Positions 54,205 through 63,563 of a stretch of DNA of 64,000 nt are shown piece after piece. Source of the DNA: Shewanella cutis (lineage in GTDB: Bacteria; Pseudomonadota; Gammaproteobacteria; Enterobacterales; Shewanellaceae); NCBI RefSeq assembly GCF_022410515.1, contig NZ_JACSDI010000012.1, positions 1-64,000 on the forward strand. Reading direction: 5' to 3'. Under the pieces are notes generated by a model. That model was not told the DNA's origin and did not search any database. It saw nothing but the letters and a program-made list of their open reading frames with translations. Position numbers and translations under genes: made by a program. Numbering within the stretch: position 1 is the stretch's first letter; every line of letters starts with the position of its first letter.

Positions 54205-54210
54205 TATCAA

Positions 54211-54636
54211 TCAATCGCCAAAATGATTTTCAAAATAACTTTCGATAATCAGTACCGCAGAAACCGCATCGACTTGACCTTTTGTCAGCGCTTTATAACC
54301 ACCTAATTCAAAGAGTCTGGCTTTTGCGTCTGTGGTGGTTAGTCTTTCATCTTGGGTGAAAATTTTAACGCCAAACTTTGCGTTAAGTCGGTTGGCAAAT
54401 TTTCTCGCCCTGTGGGTCATTTCTTGCTCTGTACCATCCATGTTGAGCGGTAAACCGACGACCACTAAATCGGGTTTCCACTCTTGGATGAGTTTTGCGA
54501 TTTCATCCCAATTTGGAATGCCATCAACGGCTTTGAGAGATAACAGTGGTGTTGCACTGGCGGTGATTTGTTGCCCTACGGCAACACCTATGCTTTTTGT
54601 CCCAAAATCAAAACCTAATACGGTTTTAGCGTTCAT
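54211..54636 (-). CDS. ruvX: RuvX/YqgF, pre-16S rRNA processing nuclease
   Basis: A 141-aa RNase-H-fold protein needed for maturation of the 16S rRNA 5' end. Motifs: [15 protein letters not shown] (first Asp), [10 protein letters not shown], and the C-terminal [12 protein letters not shown]. Downstream of yqgE with 26 bp between, as in most gammaproteobacteria. Confidence 0.95.
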   Translation of the reverse strand: MNAKTVLGFDFGTKSIGVAVGQQITASATPLLSLKAVDGIPNWDEIAKLIQEWKPDLVVVGLPLNMDGTEQEMTHRARKFANRLNAKFGVKIFTQDERLTTTDAKARLFELGGYKALTKGQVDAVSAVLIIESYFENHFGD

Positions 54637-54662
54637 CTGATATTAACTCGTATAAAGTGAGG

Positions 54663-55226
54663 TTAAGCATGGCCCGCCTGCGTTGAGAGTTGCCAAGCCT
54701 CAAAGCCCAATGAACGGCTAGCTTGTTGCCATCTATCTTCGTGGTTTATATCGAAGAGTAGGGCATGATTGGCTGGGATAGTGAGCCAAGAATTATCGGC
54801 AAGTTCTTGCTCTAACTGATTTTTACCCCAGCCAGCATAGCCCAATGCCACAAGAAACTTATCCGGCGAACGCTTACTGCCGATGGCTGTTAATACATCG
54901 CGAGAAGTAGTAAGCATTAATCCTGAACCTAATTCTGTACTGTTAGCCCAATAGGGTTGGGATGTATGCAGGACAAAACCTCTGTCTTGGGAAACTGGAC
55001 CGCCCATTAAGACTTGCGATCCCATTGCCAAATCTGCAGAGACTTGCTCTGTTGGTAGATCCATCTGCTCCAGTAATGAGTTAACTTCAATACCCAGAGG
55101 TTTATTAATCACTAACCCCATTGCGCCTTTTTCATCGTGTTCACATAGGTAAATGACGGTTCGCTCAAAAAAAGTGTCATCGAGTGACGGCATTGCAATT
55201 AAAAAATGGTTCTGCAAACTCTCCAT
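54663..55226 (-). CDS. yqgE: YqgE/AlgH family protein (DUF179)
   Basis: A 187-aa UPF0301 protein ([51 protein letters not shown]). Its function is unresolved; the name AlgH comes from Pseudomonas. Forms an operon with ruvX. Confidence 0.95.
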   Translation of the reverse strand: MESLQNHFLIAMPSLDDTFFERTVIYLCEHDEKGAMGLVINKPLGIEVNSLLEQMDLPTEQVSADLAMGSQVLMGGPVSQDRGFVLHTSQPYWANSTELGSGLMLTTSRDVLTAIGSKRSPDKFLVALGYAGWGKNQLEQELADNSWLTIPANHALLFDINHEDRWQQASRSLGFEAWQLSTQAGHA

Positions 55227-55295
55227 TAAATACTCCGTTCAGCCGATAGGCATTGATCGAATAACATTAAATCCCGTGACTTAGTGGGTGACTAA

Positions 55296-55625
55296 TCAAC
55301 CGCCGGCTAATTTGACTTTATAATTTTGTTTTTCAAGCAATTGTTTGAGTAGTTCACGGTTATCGGTTTGCACTTCGATCGTGAAATCTTTAACGGTCCC
55401 ACCACAACCACATTGTTTTTTAAGGGTTTGTGCTAGTGCTTTTAAGCCAGCATCGTCAAGCCCAAGGCCTGAAATCACAGATACGCCTTTGCCTTTACGA
55501 CCTTTGCTATCTCTATGGATACGTACGATGCCATCAGATGTGGGGATCGCTTTTGCCTCAGGCTCAGCTGCAATACGGCCTTTATCTGTGCTGTACACTA
55601 GGGAAACGTTGGGATCTACTCTCAT
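55296..55625 (-). CDS. yciH: SUI1/YciH family translation factor homologue
   Basis: A 109-aa eIF1-like protein: RIHRDSKGRKGKGVSVISGL, the CGCGGTVKD motif and a C-terminal KQNYKVKLAGG. In E. coli YciH has been implicated in translation initiation under stress. No terminator separates it from yqgE. Confidence 0.93.
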   Translation of the reverse strand: MRVDPNVSLVYSTDKGRIAAEPEAKAIPTSDGIVRIHRDSKGRKGKGVSVISGLGLDDAGLKALAQTLKKQCGCGGTVKDFTIEVQTDNRELLKQLLEKQNYKVKLAGG

Positions 55626-55777
55626 AAGTCATCTTTTCACTGAATTAAAACTGCTTAAGTCTACCAAATTCATTGTGCTTCTGGGAGGTAAAAAAAAGGC
55701 CACTGACAGAGACTGAAAGTGGCCAAAGGTAAAATGCTAGCTCTTTGCAGGGAAGTAGCATGTTTTAAAACGTGGAT

Positions 55778-56092
55778 TTAGAGACGCTGTATAACCATAG
55801 CGATTAATGCCAATGCGGTCAGTAGAGCGCAGGGCATTATAAAACGATGTAATTTCGGGATTGCAATTAAACAAGCAGTGGTAACAAAGCAAAATGCGGC
55901 AACCGTTGTATAGTCTGCACCGTTTGATACTGCCTCAAATACCAGCCAACTCATTACTACCAAAGGTAAAAACAATAGCATTATGGGTAAATGAGGTGCG
56001 AGTTTACTGTTATTGGTATCCGCTTGAGCCTTTTGTGGCGCTAGCCAGAAGATTGCCGATGCCACAATCAATGTGCTAATGAACCAGAGCAT
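55778..56092 (-). CDS. small membrane protein of unknown function
   Basis: A 104-aa protein with four hydrophobic segments (LWFISTLIVASAIFWLA, LPIMLLFLPLVVMSWLVF, YTTVAAFCFVTTACLIAI, IMPCALLTALALIAMVI). No family recognised. A Fur-box-like palindrome lies 27 bp upstream of its start, so it may be repressed by iron. Confidence 0.75.
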   Translation of the reverse strand: MLWFISTLIVASAIFWLAPQKAQADTNNSKLAPHLPIMLLFLPLVVMSWLVFEAVSNGADYTTVAAFCFVTTACLIAIPKLHRFIMPCALLTALALIAMVIQRL

Positions 56093-56118
56093 GGTATTTC
56101 CCCCTTAATCGCTTTAAC

Positions 56119-56137
56119 TGATAATCATTATCATTTA
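56119..56137. promoter_or_regulatory. Fur-box-like palindrome
   Basis: GATAATCATTATC is a perfect palindrome inside CTGATAATCATTATCATTT, matching most of the 19-bp Fur consensus GATAATGATAATCATTATC. It lies in the divergent gap, nearer the minus-strand membrane protein gene. Confidence 0.7.
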
Positions 56138-56272
56138 AAGTGGTTGCTGAAGTCAAGCTGAATAACATACTGCTTTTTCATAATATTGAGTTGTAGAACT
56201 AGTCATTGCTCTGTAAGCTAAATTTATGTGTTGGCTTATTTGTGTTCCGTACGAACATCCAAGGAAATTATC

Positions 56273-56833
56273 ATGAAAAATTTAATTATAGGTTTAGCCG
56301 TACTGGCCTTAAGTGCATGTAGCTCTTTAAAGTCTGGTTGGGACTACGATCCAAGTGCTAATTTTACTCAGTACAAAACCTATGCTTGGGTAGCGCAAAA
56401 GACCGATTCTTCTGGTTACCATTTAGATGGTTTGATGGATCAGCGGGTACGTGATGCGATCAATTCGCAGCTTTCAGCCAAAGGCATGACATTAGTAGAT
56501 GCAAAGGACGCAGATGTCCTAGTGAACTACCTAACTAAAATCGATAAGAAGATTAACGTAGACACCTTCAATACCAATTTTGGTTATAACCCTTACTATG
56601 GCCCTGGTTGGGGATGGGGTGGCAATATGCAAACCCAAACAACGGTGAGAGAATACGAAGTTGGTACGCTGATTGTTGATTTAGTTGATAATAAAACTGC
56701 TAAATTGATATGGCGAGGTTCGGTTGCTGACACCATTCGTGATAAAAATACCCCTTCTGAAAGAGTGCAGTTGATCAACGAAGCTGTAGGCAGTGTGATG
56801 GCGAACTATCCACCTAAGCCTGAAAACAAATAA
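56273..56833 (+). CDS. DUF4136 lipoprotein
   Basis: A 186-aa lipoprotein: signal peptide with lipobox LSAC (Cys16), then the DUF4136 domain starting YDPSANFTQYKTYAW and ending ERVQLINEAVGSVMANYP. A glycine/tyrosine-rich strip (GYNPYYGPGWGWGG) is typical. Probably outer-membrane attached; function unknown. I chose ATG 56273 after AAGGAAAT instead of the ATG at 56228. Confidence 0.92.
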   Translation: MKNLIIGLAVLALSACSSLKSGWDYDPSANFTQYKTYAWVAQKTDSSGYHLDGLMDQRVRDAINSQLSAKGMTLVDAKDADVLVNYLTKIDKKINVDTFNTNFGYNPYYGPGWGWGGNMQTQTTVREYEVGTLIVDLVDNKTAKLIWRGSVADTIRDKNTPSERVQLINEAVGSVMANYPPKPENK

Positions 56834-56850
56834 TTTACATGCAGTACAAA

Positions 56851-56876
56851 AAACGGCCGTTAGGCCGTTTTTTTTG
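56851..56876 (+). terminator. terminator after the DUF4136 gene
   Basis: AAACGGCC, loop GTTA, GGCCGTTT and a T-run. Confidence 0.94.
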
Positions 56877-57186
56877 TGGCCAAAATTTAGGCTTAGGTGA
56901 CTTAGGAATGACATATTCGCAATTATTTCAACTTTAATTGATTTTGTTTTATTAAAACTTATCAAAAAATAGGGTTAGTTAAATCAAATTAAAAATCATA
57001 TTTTGGTTAATTTGTTGTTACTTAAGGAAAGAGTGCCTTGCTTTTAGTGGTTAGTCGAGTGGATAAATGCACGGTCTTTTTTGATTGATTATATATTCTA
57101 ATGGCAAAATTTAAATAATTTCATTATTCCCTATGGGGATTGTCAGGCAAAATCCGTTCTTTATGCATGTGTAATAAGTAGTTTAA
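56877..57186. other. AT-rich 310-bp intergenic region
   Basis: No gene or repeat is seen. It must contain the promoter of the TRIC-like channel gene; the -10/-35 are not evident among many A/T hexamers. Confidence 0.4.
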
Positions 57187-57828
57187 ATGCAAGAAGCACA
57201 ATTTATCGGATTATTATGGCTGATTGGCATTCTGGCCGAAGCAATGACAGGGGCCTTAGCTGCTGGCCGTAAGCAGATGGATTTATTCGGTGTGGTAATT
57301 ATTGGCTGCGCTACGGCGATTGGTGGTGGTACCTTAAGAGACATGCTACTCGGAAATTACCCTTTGGTTTGGGTCGAAAATGTTCATTATCTGATTGCGA
57401 TTGCATTCGCATCTTTGTTGACGGTCGCGATTGCGCCAGTTATGCGTTATCTGTCTAAGTTGTTTTTGGCAATCGATGCCCTCGGGTTAGCGGTATTCTC
57501 GATTGTTGGCGCGCAAAAGACTCTAATGCTCGGTTTTAGCCCTACGATTGCGGTGGTCATGGGATTGGTCACTGGTGTTTTTGGTGGGGTGATCCGCGAT
57601 ATTCTTTGTAACCAAGTGCCTTTAATTTTTAAGAAAGAACTCTATGCGGTGATTTCGCTCTTTACAGCGGGATTGTACATCACGCTAAATGCCTATCAAT
57701 TGGCTGAGTGGATTAATCTACTAATTTGCTTAAGTCTTGGATTTAGTTTGCGAATGCTGGCATTGCGTTATCATTGGTCGATGCCTACCTTTGATTACCA
57801 GTCCAGTGGTGATCAGCATACACACTGA
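57187..57828 (+). CDS. TRIC-type (UPF0126, YicG-like) membrane protein
   Basis: A 213-aa inner-membrane protein with seven predicted hydrophobic helices in two repeats, each with the signature GGGTLRDMLLG and GGVIRDILC. Prokaryotic TRIC proteins form trimeric cation channels; others in this family act in glycine or alanine transport. Substrate unknown. Confidence 0.92.
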   Translation: MQEAQFIGLLWLIGILAEAMTGALAAGRKQMDLFGVVIIGCATAIGGGTLRDMLLGNYPLVWVENVHYLIAIAFASLLTVAIAPVMRYLSKLFLAIDALGLAVFSIVGAQKTLMLGFSPTIAVVMGLVTGVFGGVIRDILCNQVPLIFKKELYAVISLFTAGLYITLNAYQLAEWINLLICLSLGFSLRMLALRYHWSMPTFDYQSSGDQHTH

Positions 57829-57833
57829 TAAAG

Positions 57834-57862
57834 AAATGGGGCATTAAATGCCCCATTTTTAT
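57834..57862. terminator. bidirectional terminator between the TRIC-like gene and tpx
   Basis: AAATGGGGCAT, loop TAA, ATGCCCCATTT, T-runs on both sides. Confidence 0.9.
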
Positions 57863-57864
57863 GC

Positions 57865-58458
57865 TTATTGCTGTACTTGAATGGTTTTTAACGCTTCCAG
57901 CGCCGCGTCATAGTTTGGGTGTTCGGTAATGTTAGGTACGAGTTCTTGATACTTCAGCTTACCTTCTGCATCGATGATGAAGATTGCCCGAGCAAGCAAG
58001 CCGTAATCCTCAATTAATAGACCATACTTTTCGCCAAAGTCGCGCCAAACAGAATCGGATAACACCTTAATATTTTCTACATTCTCAACTTTGCAGAAAC
58101 GTTTTTGCGCGAATGGTAAATCCGTGCTGATGGTCAACATGATTACATTATCGGAAAAGTGGCCCACCTCGCTATTAAAACGTTTAGTTTGTAGCGCACA
58201 GACACCTGTATCTAAGCTAGGTACTGCACTGATAAGAATGGTCTTTCCTTTAAAGTCGGTTAAGTTGATAGGGTTGAACTTGTCATCAACGACTTTAAAT
58301 CTGGGGGCCATTTGCTCAAGTTTAGGTAATTTACCTTCTAGGGTGACAGTCTTTTCACCCATCATGACTTGGGATTTATTGTTGGCAATCGCCATTGGAC
58401 TGAGAAGCATTAAACTAAAAGCACAGCCAGCGGCCAGAAACGAAACATACTTTGGCAT
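57865..58458 (-). CDS. tpx: thiol peroxidase Tpx with signal peptide
   Basis: A 197-aa peroxiredoxin. The peroxidatic cysteine is in PSLDTGVCALQT and the resolving cysteine in AQKRFCKVENV. Residues 1-26 form a signal peptide (FLAAGCAFSLMLLSPMAIA), so it acts in the periplasm, unlike the shorter cytoplasmic-annotated E. coli form. I used ATG 58458 after GGGAGA; the frame extends 17 codons further but without a site. Confidence 0.93.
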   Translation of the reverse strand: MPKYVSFLAAGCAFSLMLLSPMAIANNKSQVMMGEKTVTLEGKLPKLEQMAPRFKVVDDKFNPINLTDFKGKTILISAVPSLDTGVCALQTKRFNSEVGHFSDNVIMLTISTDLPFAQKRFCKVENVENIKVLSDSVWRDFGEKYGLLIEDYGLLARAIFIIDAEGKLKYQELVPNITEHPNYDAALEALKTIQVQQ

Positions 58459-58531
58459 ATTTTCTCCCTTACTCAGGTATGTTGTACCTATTGGGTTAAG
58501 GTACGCCATAATCTACTTTATCACCATAAAA

Positions 58532-58555
58532 AAAGCCGGTATTTCACCGGCTTTC
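58532..58555 (-). terminator. terminator of mscS
   Basis: On the minus strand AAAGCCGGT, loop GAAAT, ACCGGCTTT followed by T-run, 16 bp after the mscS stop. Confidence 0.88.
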
Positions 58556-58570
58556 TAATATTATTGTTGA

Positions 58571-59398
58571 TTATTTGCTGTCGGGCAGTTGCTTCACATG
58601 AATATCCATTTGTGGGAACGGAATTTCAATATTGGCTGCATCAAGCGCATTTTTGATTTGCTCTAAAATTTCGAAACGGGCTGTCCAATAATCGGCTGTT
58701 TTAACCCAAGGACGAACCACAAAGTTAATTGAAGAACTCGCCAATTCAGAAAGACCTACTGTATAGTTAGGGTCTTTCAGTACGTATTGGTTGTTATCTA
58801 AAATCTCAGTCAATACTTTTTTGGTTTGCGCAATATCCGCTGAATAAGACACGCCAATCACTAAATCGATGCGACGATTTTCAGATGCAGAGTAGTTGGT
58901 GATTGTGCCATTCATGATTGAAGAGTTGGGTGCAACGATAACTTTGTTATCTGGTGTACGTAATTTAGTTGAGAAAATAGTGATTTCGTCAACAGTACCG
59001 GCAATACCTGCTGCTTCAATATAATCACCTACGCGGCATGGGCGGAATAACACCATTAATACGCCTGAGGCAAAGTTAGACAATGAGCCTTGCAGTGCTA
59101 AACCTACCGCCAAACCAGCAGCACCAATTACAGCAACCAAAGATGCGGTTTGCACACCAATTTGGCCTAAGGTGGCGATAATGGTGAAGACAAACACAAC
59201 TGCCCACGATAAGTTAGCCACAAAAGAGACCACTGTAGGATCAACTTTGCGGCTGTTGAGTAGCTTTCGCACTACCTTTTGCGCCACGCCGGAAAAATAT
59301 TTACCGACAAAGAAAATAACAAGGGCAAATAAGATCTTTACACCATAGGTCATGATAAGATCCGGAGCCTGCTTTAATAAGCCTTCAAGGTTTTCCAT
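58571..59398 (-). CDS. mscS: small-conductance mechanosensitive channel MscS
   Basis: A 275-aa channel that opens under membrane tension to release solutes. Three membrane helices (~18-37, ~62-82, ~90-115), the pore helix GLAVGLALQGSLSNFASGV and the beta domain FRPCRVGDYIEAAG. Length close to E. coli MscS (286). Confidence 0.95.
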   Translation of the reverse strand: MENLEGLLKQAPDLIMTYGVKILFALVIFFVGKYFSGVAQKVVRKLLNSRKVDPTVVSFVANLSWAVVFVFTIIATLGQIGVQTASLVAVIGAAGLAVGLALQGSLSNFASGVLMVLFRPCRVGDYIEAAGIAGTVDEITIFSTKLRTPDNKVIVAPNSSIMNGTITNYSASENRRIDLVIGVSYSADIAQTKKVLTEILDNNQYVLKDPNYTVGLSELASSSINFVVRPWVKTADYWTARFEILEQIKNALDAANIEIPFPQMDIHVKQLPDSK

Positions 59399-59429
59399 TA
59401 AATTACTCCCTAAAAATACGCTAACAAAA

Positions 59430-60005
59430 CTAAATATTATTGACGATAAATTGTACTCGTCGATTTAATCCGCGACCTTCGCTGGAACGATTATCCGCGA
59501 CAGGCTCAGATATACCTTTACCGACAACGGTAAAGCGATTTGGGTTGAATCCATAGTCTTCAACCAAAATTCGTTTCACATTTTGTGCCCGTTGAAGTGA
59601 TAACTGATAATTAAACTCTGGTGTGCCGACGATATCTGTATGTCCCACTAAGGTTAATTTAATCTCAGTATTCGCTTCTAAAAACGCCTTTACTAAGGCT
59701 AATGCTTTCCACTGCGATAAATCCACTTCGGCTATGGCAAACTCAAAATATACAATGGCTGTCTCAATATGATGACAATCAGAGGCAGAATAGGTGCTGG
59801 GGTCATTGAGATTACATTGAATATTAGTGGCTGTGGCCTCAACTTCATAAACACAACCATTTGCCATCACTGTAGTGTTAGCGGTTGTGTTGGGGCAGGC
59901 ATCTTTAATATCGGGCACGCCATCTTGATCTGTATCCTGCCACGCATAAGCAGGCAGCATTAGGGTTAAACTCAATGCTAAAGAGGCTAGTTTAATCCAT
60001 TGCAT
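59430..60005 (-). CDS. OmpA-family protein with thrombospondin type 3-like repeat
   Basis: A 191-aa exported protein. Signal peptide (LASLALSLTLMLPAYA), then DTDQDGVPDIKDACPNT (a calcium-binding TSP3-type repeat), a Cys pair, and the C-terminal OmpA peptidoglycan-binding domain (TLVGHTDIVGTPEFNYQLSL, RRVQF). No beta-barrel is present. Start set at ATG 60005; ATG 60023 is an alternative. Probably outer-membrane or periplasmic and bound to the cell wall. Confidence 0.9.
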   Translation of the reverse strand: MQWIKLASLALSLTLMLPAYAWQDTDQDGVPDIKDACPNTTANTTVMANGCVYEVEATATNIQCNLNDPSTYSASDCHHIETAIVYFEFAIAEVDLSQWKALALVKAFLEANTEIKLTLVGHTDIVGTPEFNYQLSLQRAQNVKRILVEDYGFNPNRFTVVGKGISEPVADNRSSEGRGLNRRVQFIVNNI

Positions 60006-60305
60006 TACGGATATTTTTACCACAAATCACCTTATGTTTAATATCTAGCAGTCAAAATCACTAGGAGATTGGCATTGCTTTAGCATGAGCATCCTAGTTG
60101 GCTATTGTAGCTTTTAAACGTTCTAACGCCAAGTTTTGCCATTTATTCGATATAAATCAATTATATCAGATTAAATTGTGCATTAGGCTGTATGTTTTAT
60201 CGGCAGCGATATCAGCAAGCTATACAATTTTTTCGGTTAAGGCTAGAGTCGCTAGGCGCGATTGATGTTCGCGTAGGGGATTAGACAGAAGAAGTTGAGG
60301 ACAAG

Positions 60306-61319
60306 ATGATCGATTTACGCAGTGATACCGTGACCCAGCCAACTGAGGCGATGCGTTTAGCCATGTCTAGGGCAGATGTGGGCGATGATGTTTATGGTGA
60401 TGATCCAACAGTAAACAGTTTGCAGGACATGGCCGCTGAGATGTTCGGTTTTGAAAGTGCACTTTTTACTGCATCTGGTACCCAAGCCAATCTACTTGCA
60501 TTAATGTCGCATTGTGAGCGCGGGGATGAATATCTATGCGGTCAGCAAGCACATAACTATAAATTTGAAGGTGGTGGTGCGGCGGTGTTAGGTAGTATTC
60601 AACCTCAACCGCTAACAAATCAATTAGATGGGACTATTGCTCTTACTGACGTTGAAGCAGCCATCAAGCCCGATGATATTCATTTTGCCCGCACACGCTT
60701 ACTGAGTTTAGAAAATACTATCGGGGGGAAAGTGTTGCCGCAGGCTTATCTTGCCAATGCGCAGGCGTTGGCTTTTCAACGTGGTTTAAAAATTCATTTA
60801 GATGGTGCAAGGGTGGCCAATGCTGCGGTAGCACAAGGTATTGCTATTGCTGATATAGCTGCGCATTTTGATTCTGTTTCCATTTGTTTATCAAAAGGAT
60901 TATGTGCGCCAGTAGGGTCGTTACTCTTAGGGGATGAACGCCTGATTAAAAAAGCGACACGTTGGCGAAAAATGCTTGGTGGCGGTATGCGTCAAGCGGG
61001 TATTTTAGCGGCGGCTGGCAAGTTAGCCTTAACTGAACAAGTTGAAAGACTTGCAGAAGATCATGAAAATGCGGCTTATCTGGCTCAACAGTTAAACCAG
61101 TTGGATGGGTTTGACATTGACTTAGCCTCGGTTCAAACCAATATGGTGTTTGCGACATTGGCATCCCATGTCGATGAACAGGCCTTAGTGAAACGCTGTC
61201 GTGGCGAGGGCATTCTGATTAGTCCTGGACGTACCTTACGTTTTGTTACCCATAAAGATGTCTCGCGTCAGGATATTGATAAGGTATTGCAGGTATTTAA
61301 ATTACATCTACAGGCGTAA
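60306..61319 (+). CDS. ltaE: low-specificity L-threonine aldolase
   Basis: A 337-aa PLP enzyme splitting L-threonine or allo-threonine to glycine and acetaldehyde. Starts IDLRSDTVTQPTEAM; the PLP lysine is in SICLSKGLCAP and the HLDGARVANA segment contacts the cofactor. Preceded by GAGGACAAG. Followed by the terminator at 61337. Confidence 0.96.
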   Translation: MIDLRSDTVTQPTEAMRLAMSRADVGDDVYGDDPTVNSLQDMAAEMFGFESALFTASGTQANLLALMSHCERGDEYLCGQQAHNYKFEGGGAAVLGSIQPQPLTNQLDGTIALTDVEAAIKPDDIHFARTRLLSLENTIGGKVLPQAYLANAQALAFQRGLKIHLDGARVANAAVAQGIAIADIAAHFDSVSICLSKGLCAPVGSLLLGDERLIKKATRWRKMLGGGMRQAGILAAAGKLALTEQVERLAEDHENAAYLAQQLNQLDGFDIDLASVQTNMVFATLASHVDEQALVKRCRGEGILISPGRTLRFVTHKDVSRQDIDKVLQVFKLHLQA

Positions 61320-61336
61320 TCTACTTTAAGTTTAAG

Positions 61337-61360
61337 CCTAAGTGATGACTTGGGTTTTTT
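61337..61360 (+). terminator. terminator after ltaE
   Basis: CCTAAGT, loop GATG, ACTTGGG (one G-T pair) and a run of T. Confidence 0.82.
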
Positions 61361-61458
61361 TATGTTTTTCGTTCACTATATTGCGGATTTAAAAATCAAA
61401 AGTTGAATTGTGAGCCAGATGCGAGGCGAATTTTTTAAGCTTATCTATACTAAAAACA

Positions 61459-62952
61459 ATGACATCACATCATCGAGGAAAAGCTAGGTTGAAACCTAAT
61501 AATACAAATAAAGGGGTTGATTATTGGACAAAAAGGATCAGTGATTTGGAAATGCCAGCACTTTGTTCCACAGTCCAAACACTAGAAAAGCTTGCTAAGG
61601 ATGATGTCTCTTCACTCGCCTTATTGGGCCGTAGCCTGATGCACGATAATGCCCTCACATCGCGTATTTTAAGAGTTGCAAACAGTGCGATTTACCATAA
61701 AGGCAGTACGCAAATATCGACGGTAAGCCGAGCTGCTATTGTGCTGGGTTTTGATGCTGTACGTAATATTTGTATCACGGCGCAATTGTTATCTAGCCTG
61801 TTAGAAAGTAAAAATCTTGCACCTTCAGTATATCAAAGATTAATCAAATTAATGGCTAAGGCATTTCAAGCCGCGATGCTAACTCGGATGATGTTGAGTG
61901 ATTATGATGATGACATTCAAGAAGAGGCCTTTATAGCCTGTTTACTTTTTCATATCGGTGAGAGCGCATTTTGGAGTATCGGGGGGGAATTTACCGAAAC
62001 CCTCGATAGCCAATTAACAGAATGTGAAACCCCTGCGGATGAGCGAAGCCTTATTCGTGAAACCATAGGTACTTCTTTTTCGCAGTTAACTCAGAGTATT
62101 GCTCGCCATTGGGGATTAGGAGAATTATTGATCCAAGCGGTAAATTACCCAGATGACCCTCGTCCCGAGATACGATCTATATTTTTAGCAGATAAGCTTT
62201 GTGAAACACTCTCGGAGGCAGTGCCAGATAAACATGATTTAGAGAAGTATATCAATCAGGCAGCCCATTTTACGGGGCTTGATGAAACGGAATTCACCTT
62301 AAAAATGCAGCGCTGTACCAAGGCGACCCATAAATTAGCTGAAGCCTATGGCGCTAAAGTGCTGATTGATTATCTGCCTGATCCCAAAAGGATTGATAAG
62401 CTTGAGCCTTGCTTACCTGAAGTCGAACAACCCATTTTTGAAGCCAATTTAAATGTCCAATTAGCAAAACTACGTGAGCTTACGGCCTTCGCGATCAATA
62501 AAGCAGATTTTAATCAAATTATGCAAACCGTGCTTGAGGGGATTTTAGAAGGCGTCGGGGTAGACCGCTGTGGTGTGTTGCTGTTGTCTCCTAGCCGTAA
62601 ACAGTTACAGCCAAGGATTATGCTTGGCAGAGATGCAGAGGAAATGAAGCGGCAATTTATTATCGAACTTGGGGATAAAAAAGGCTTATTTCCAATGGCG
62701 ATGGAGCATAAAGAGTCGCTTTGGATCGACAGTCCCTGCACTAAAAAATGGCAAGAGCAATGCCGAGAGTTAAAGGTACAACTGCCAGAATCGGGTTTTT
62801 TAGTGGCGCCGTTGCTGGTGGACAATAAAGTGATCGGTTTTTATTACGCCGATAGAGGGCCATCAGAGAGGTGTTTTGCAGAAGTGGATTTTCAAGCTTT
62901 TATCCACTTCTCACAGCTTGCAAATGTGTGTTTTACCTTGTCCTTAAAATAA
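61459..62952 (+). CDS. HDOD and GAF domain signalling protein
   Basis: A 497-aa cytoplasmic protein. Residues ~30-230 form an HDOD domain (MPALCSTVQTLEKLAKDD, LTSRILRVANSAIY, AIVLGFDAVRNICITAQLL), a non-catalytic HD variant common in signalling. Residues ~345-495 form a GAF sensor domain (GVGVDRCGVLLLSPSRKQL, FLVAPLLVDNKVIGFYYADR). The combination suggests response to a small ligand; target unknown. Starts at ATG 61459 with weak upstream signals; single-gene unit, convergent with the next. Confidence 0.92.
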   Translation: MTSHHRGKARLKPNNTNKGVDYWTKRISDLEMPALCSTVQTLEKLAKDDVSSLALLGRSLMHDNALTSRILRVANSAIYHKGSTQISTVSRAAIVLGFDAVRNICITAQLLSSLLESKNLAPSVYQRLIKLMAKAFQAAMLTRMMLSDYDDDIQEEAFIACLLFHIGESAFWSIGGEFTETLDSQLTECETPADERSLIRETIGTSFSQLTQSIARHWGLGELLIQAVNYPDDPRPEIRSIFLADKLCETLSEAVPDKHDLEKYINQAAHFTGLDETEFTLKMQRCTKATHKLAEAYGAKVLIDYLPDPKRIDKLEPCLPEVEQPIFEANLNVQLAKLRELTAFAINKADFNQIMQTVLEGILEGVGVDRCGVLLLSPSRKQLQPRIMLGRDAEEMKRQFIIELGDKKGLFPMAMEHKESLWIDSPCTKKWQEQCRELKVQLPESGFLVAPLLVDNKVIGFYYADRGPSERCFAEVDFQAFIHFSQLANVCFTLSLK

Positions 62953-62956
62953 CGAT

Positions 62957-63529
62957 TTACTGAGCGTTTTTAATTTCAGTCGTGATTTTTTTCGCTATGC
63001 CATTGGGGATGGGAAAGCTCAAATGATATTGGGCTATTTTCCATTCCCCCTTGGTTTTTATTAATGTCCCCGTGCCTCGGCTCACGCCGTAACTTGGGCT
63101 GTTTAGCAGCTCATCGAAGAGGATTACATCGCCATGTTGGACTAAATGGCGGCTCGTTAAATCGTAACGCCAGCCTTTTGTCGGGCGGGAATAGCGTTCA
63201 AATTCCGCCATTCCCCAACGCTCACTCGCATCTGTTCCAATAAAAATACCATCCTGTCGATACAGTGCAAAATACTTATCCCAATCGGCACTACTAGAAT
63301 ATTGGTTCAACTTATCAAGAACTTGAGCAGCCGCTTGCTCATCGGCAGTTGCAGTTGATATGGCTGTTGTTACGGGTGTAGAGGGGGTATCACTGGCGCT
63401 GGCGCTTGGCACACTAAGTATCAATCCTGCAACCATCAACAGTGTGGTAGTCAATTTACTAAGGCTATATCGAGTGACGTGATGCAAACAGCTAGAAAGG
63501 GTTTTAGGTTGAGTTGTTATTATTGTCAT
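62957..63529 (-). CDS. exported SnoaL/NTF2-like domain protein
   Basis: A 190-aa protein with a long N-terminal signal peptide (TTTLLMVAGLILSVPSASA, cleavage near residue 46) and an NTF2/SnoaL-like domain (WDKYFALYRQDGIFIGTDAS, TGTLIKTKGEWKIAQYHLSF). Such domains bind small hydrophobic molecules or act as enzymes; no catalytic role can be read. Downstream of the mtfA-like gene, 34 bp apart, so probably co-transcribed. Confidence 0.85.
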   Translation of the reverse strand: MTIITTQPKTLSSCLHHVTRYSLSKLTTTLLMVAGLILSVPSASASDTPSTPVTTAISTATADEQAAAQVLDKLNQYSSSADWDKYFALYRQDGIFIGTDASERWGMAEFERYSRPTKGWRYDLTSRHLVQHGDVILFDELLNSPSYGVSRGTGTLIKTKGEWKIAQYHLSFPIPNGIAKKITTEIKNAQ

Positions 63530-63563
63530 AGGGAATTCCTTTATTTATTACTTAACAAATACA

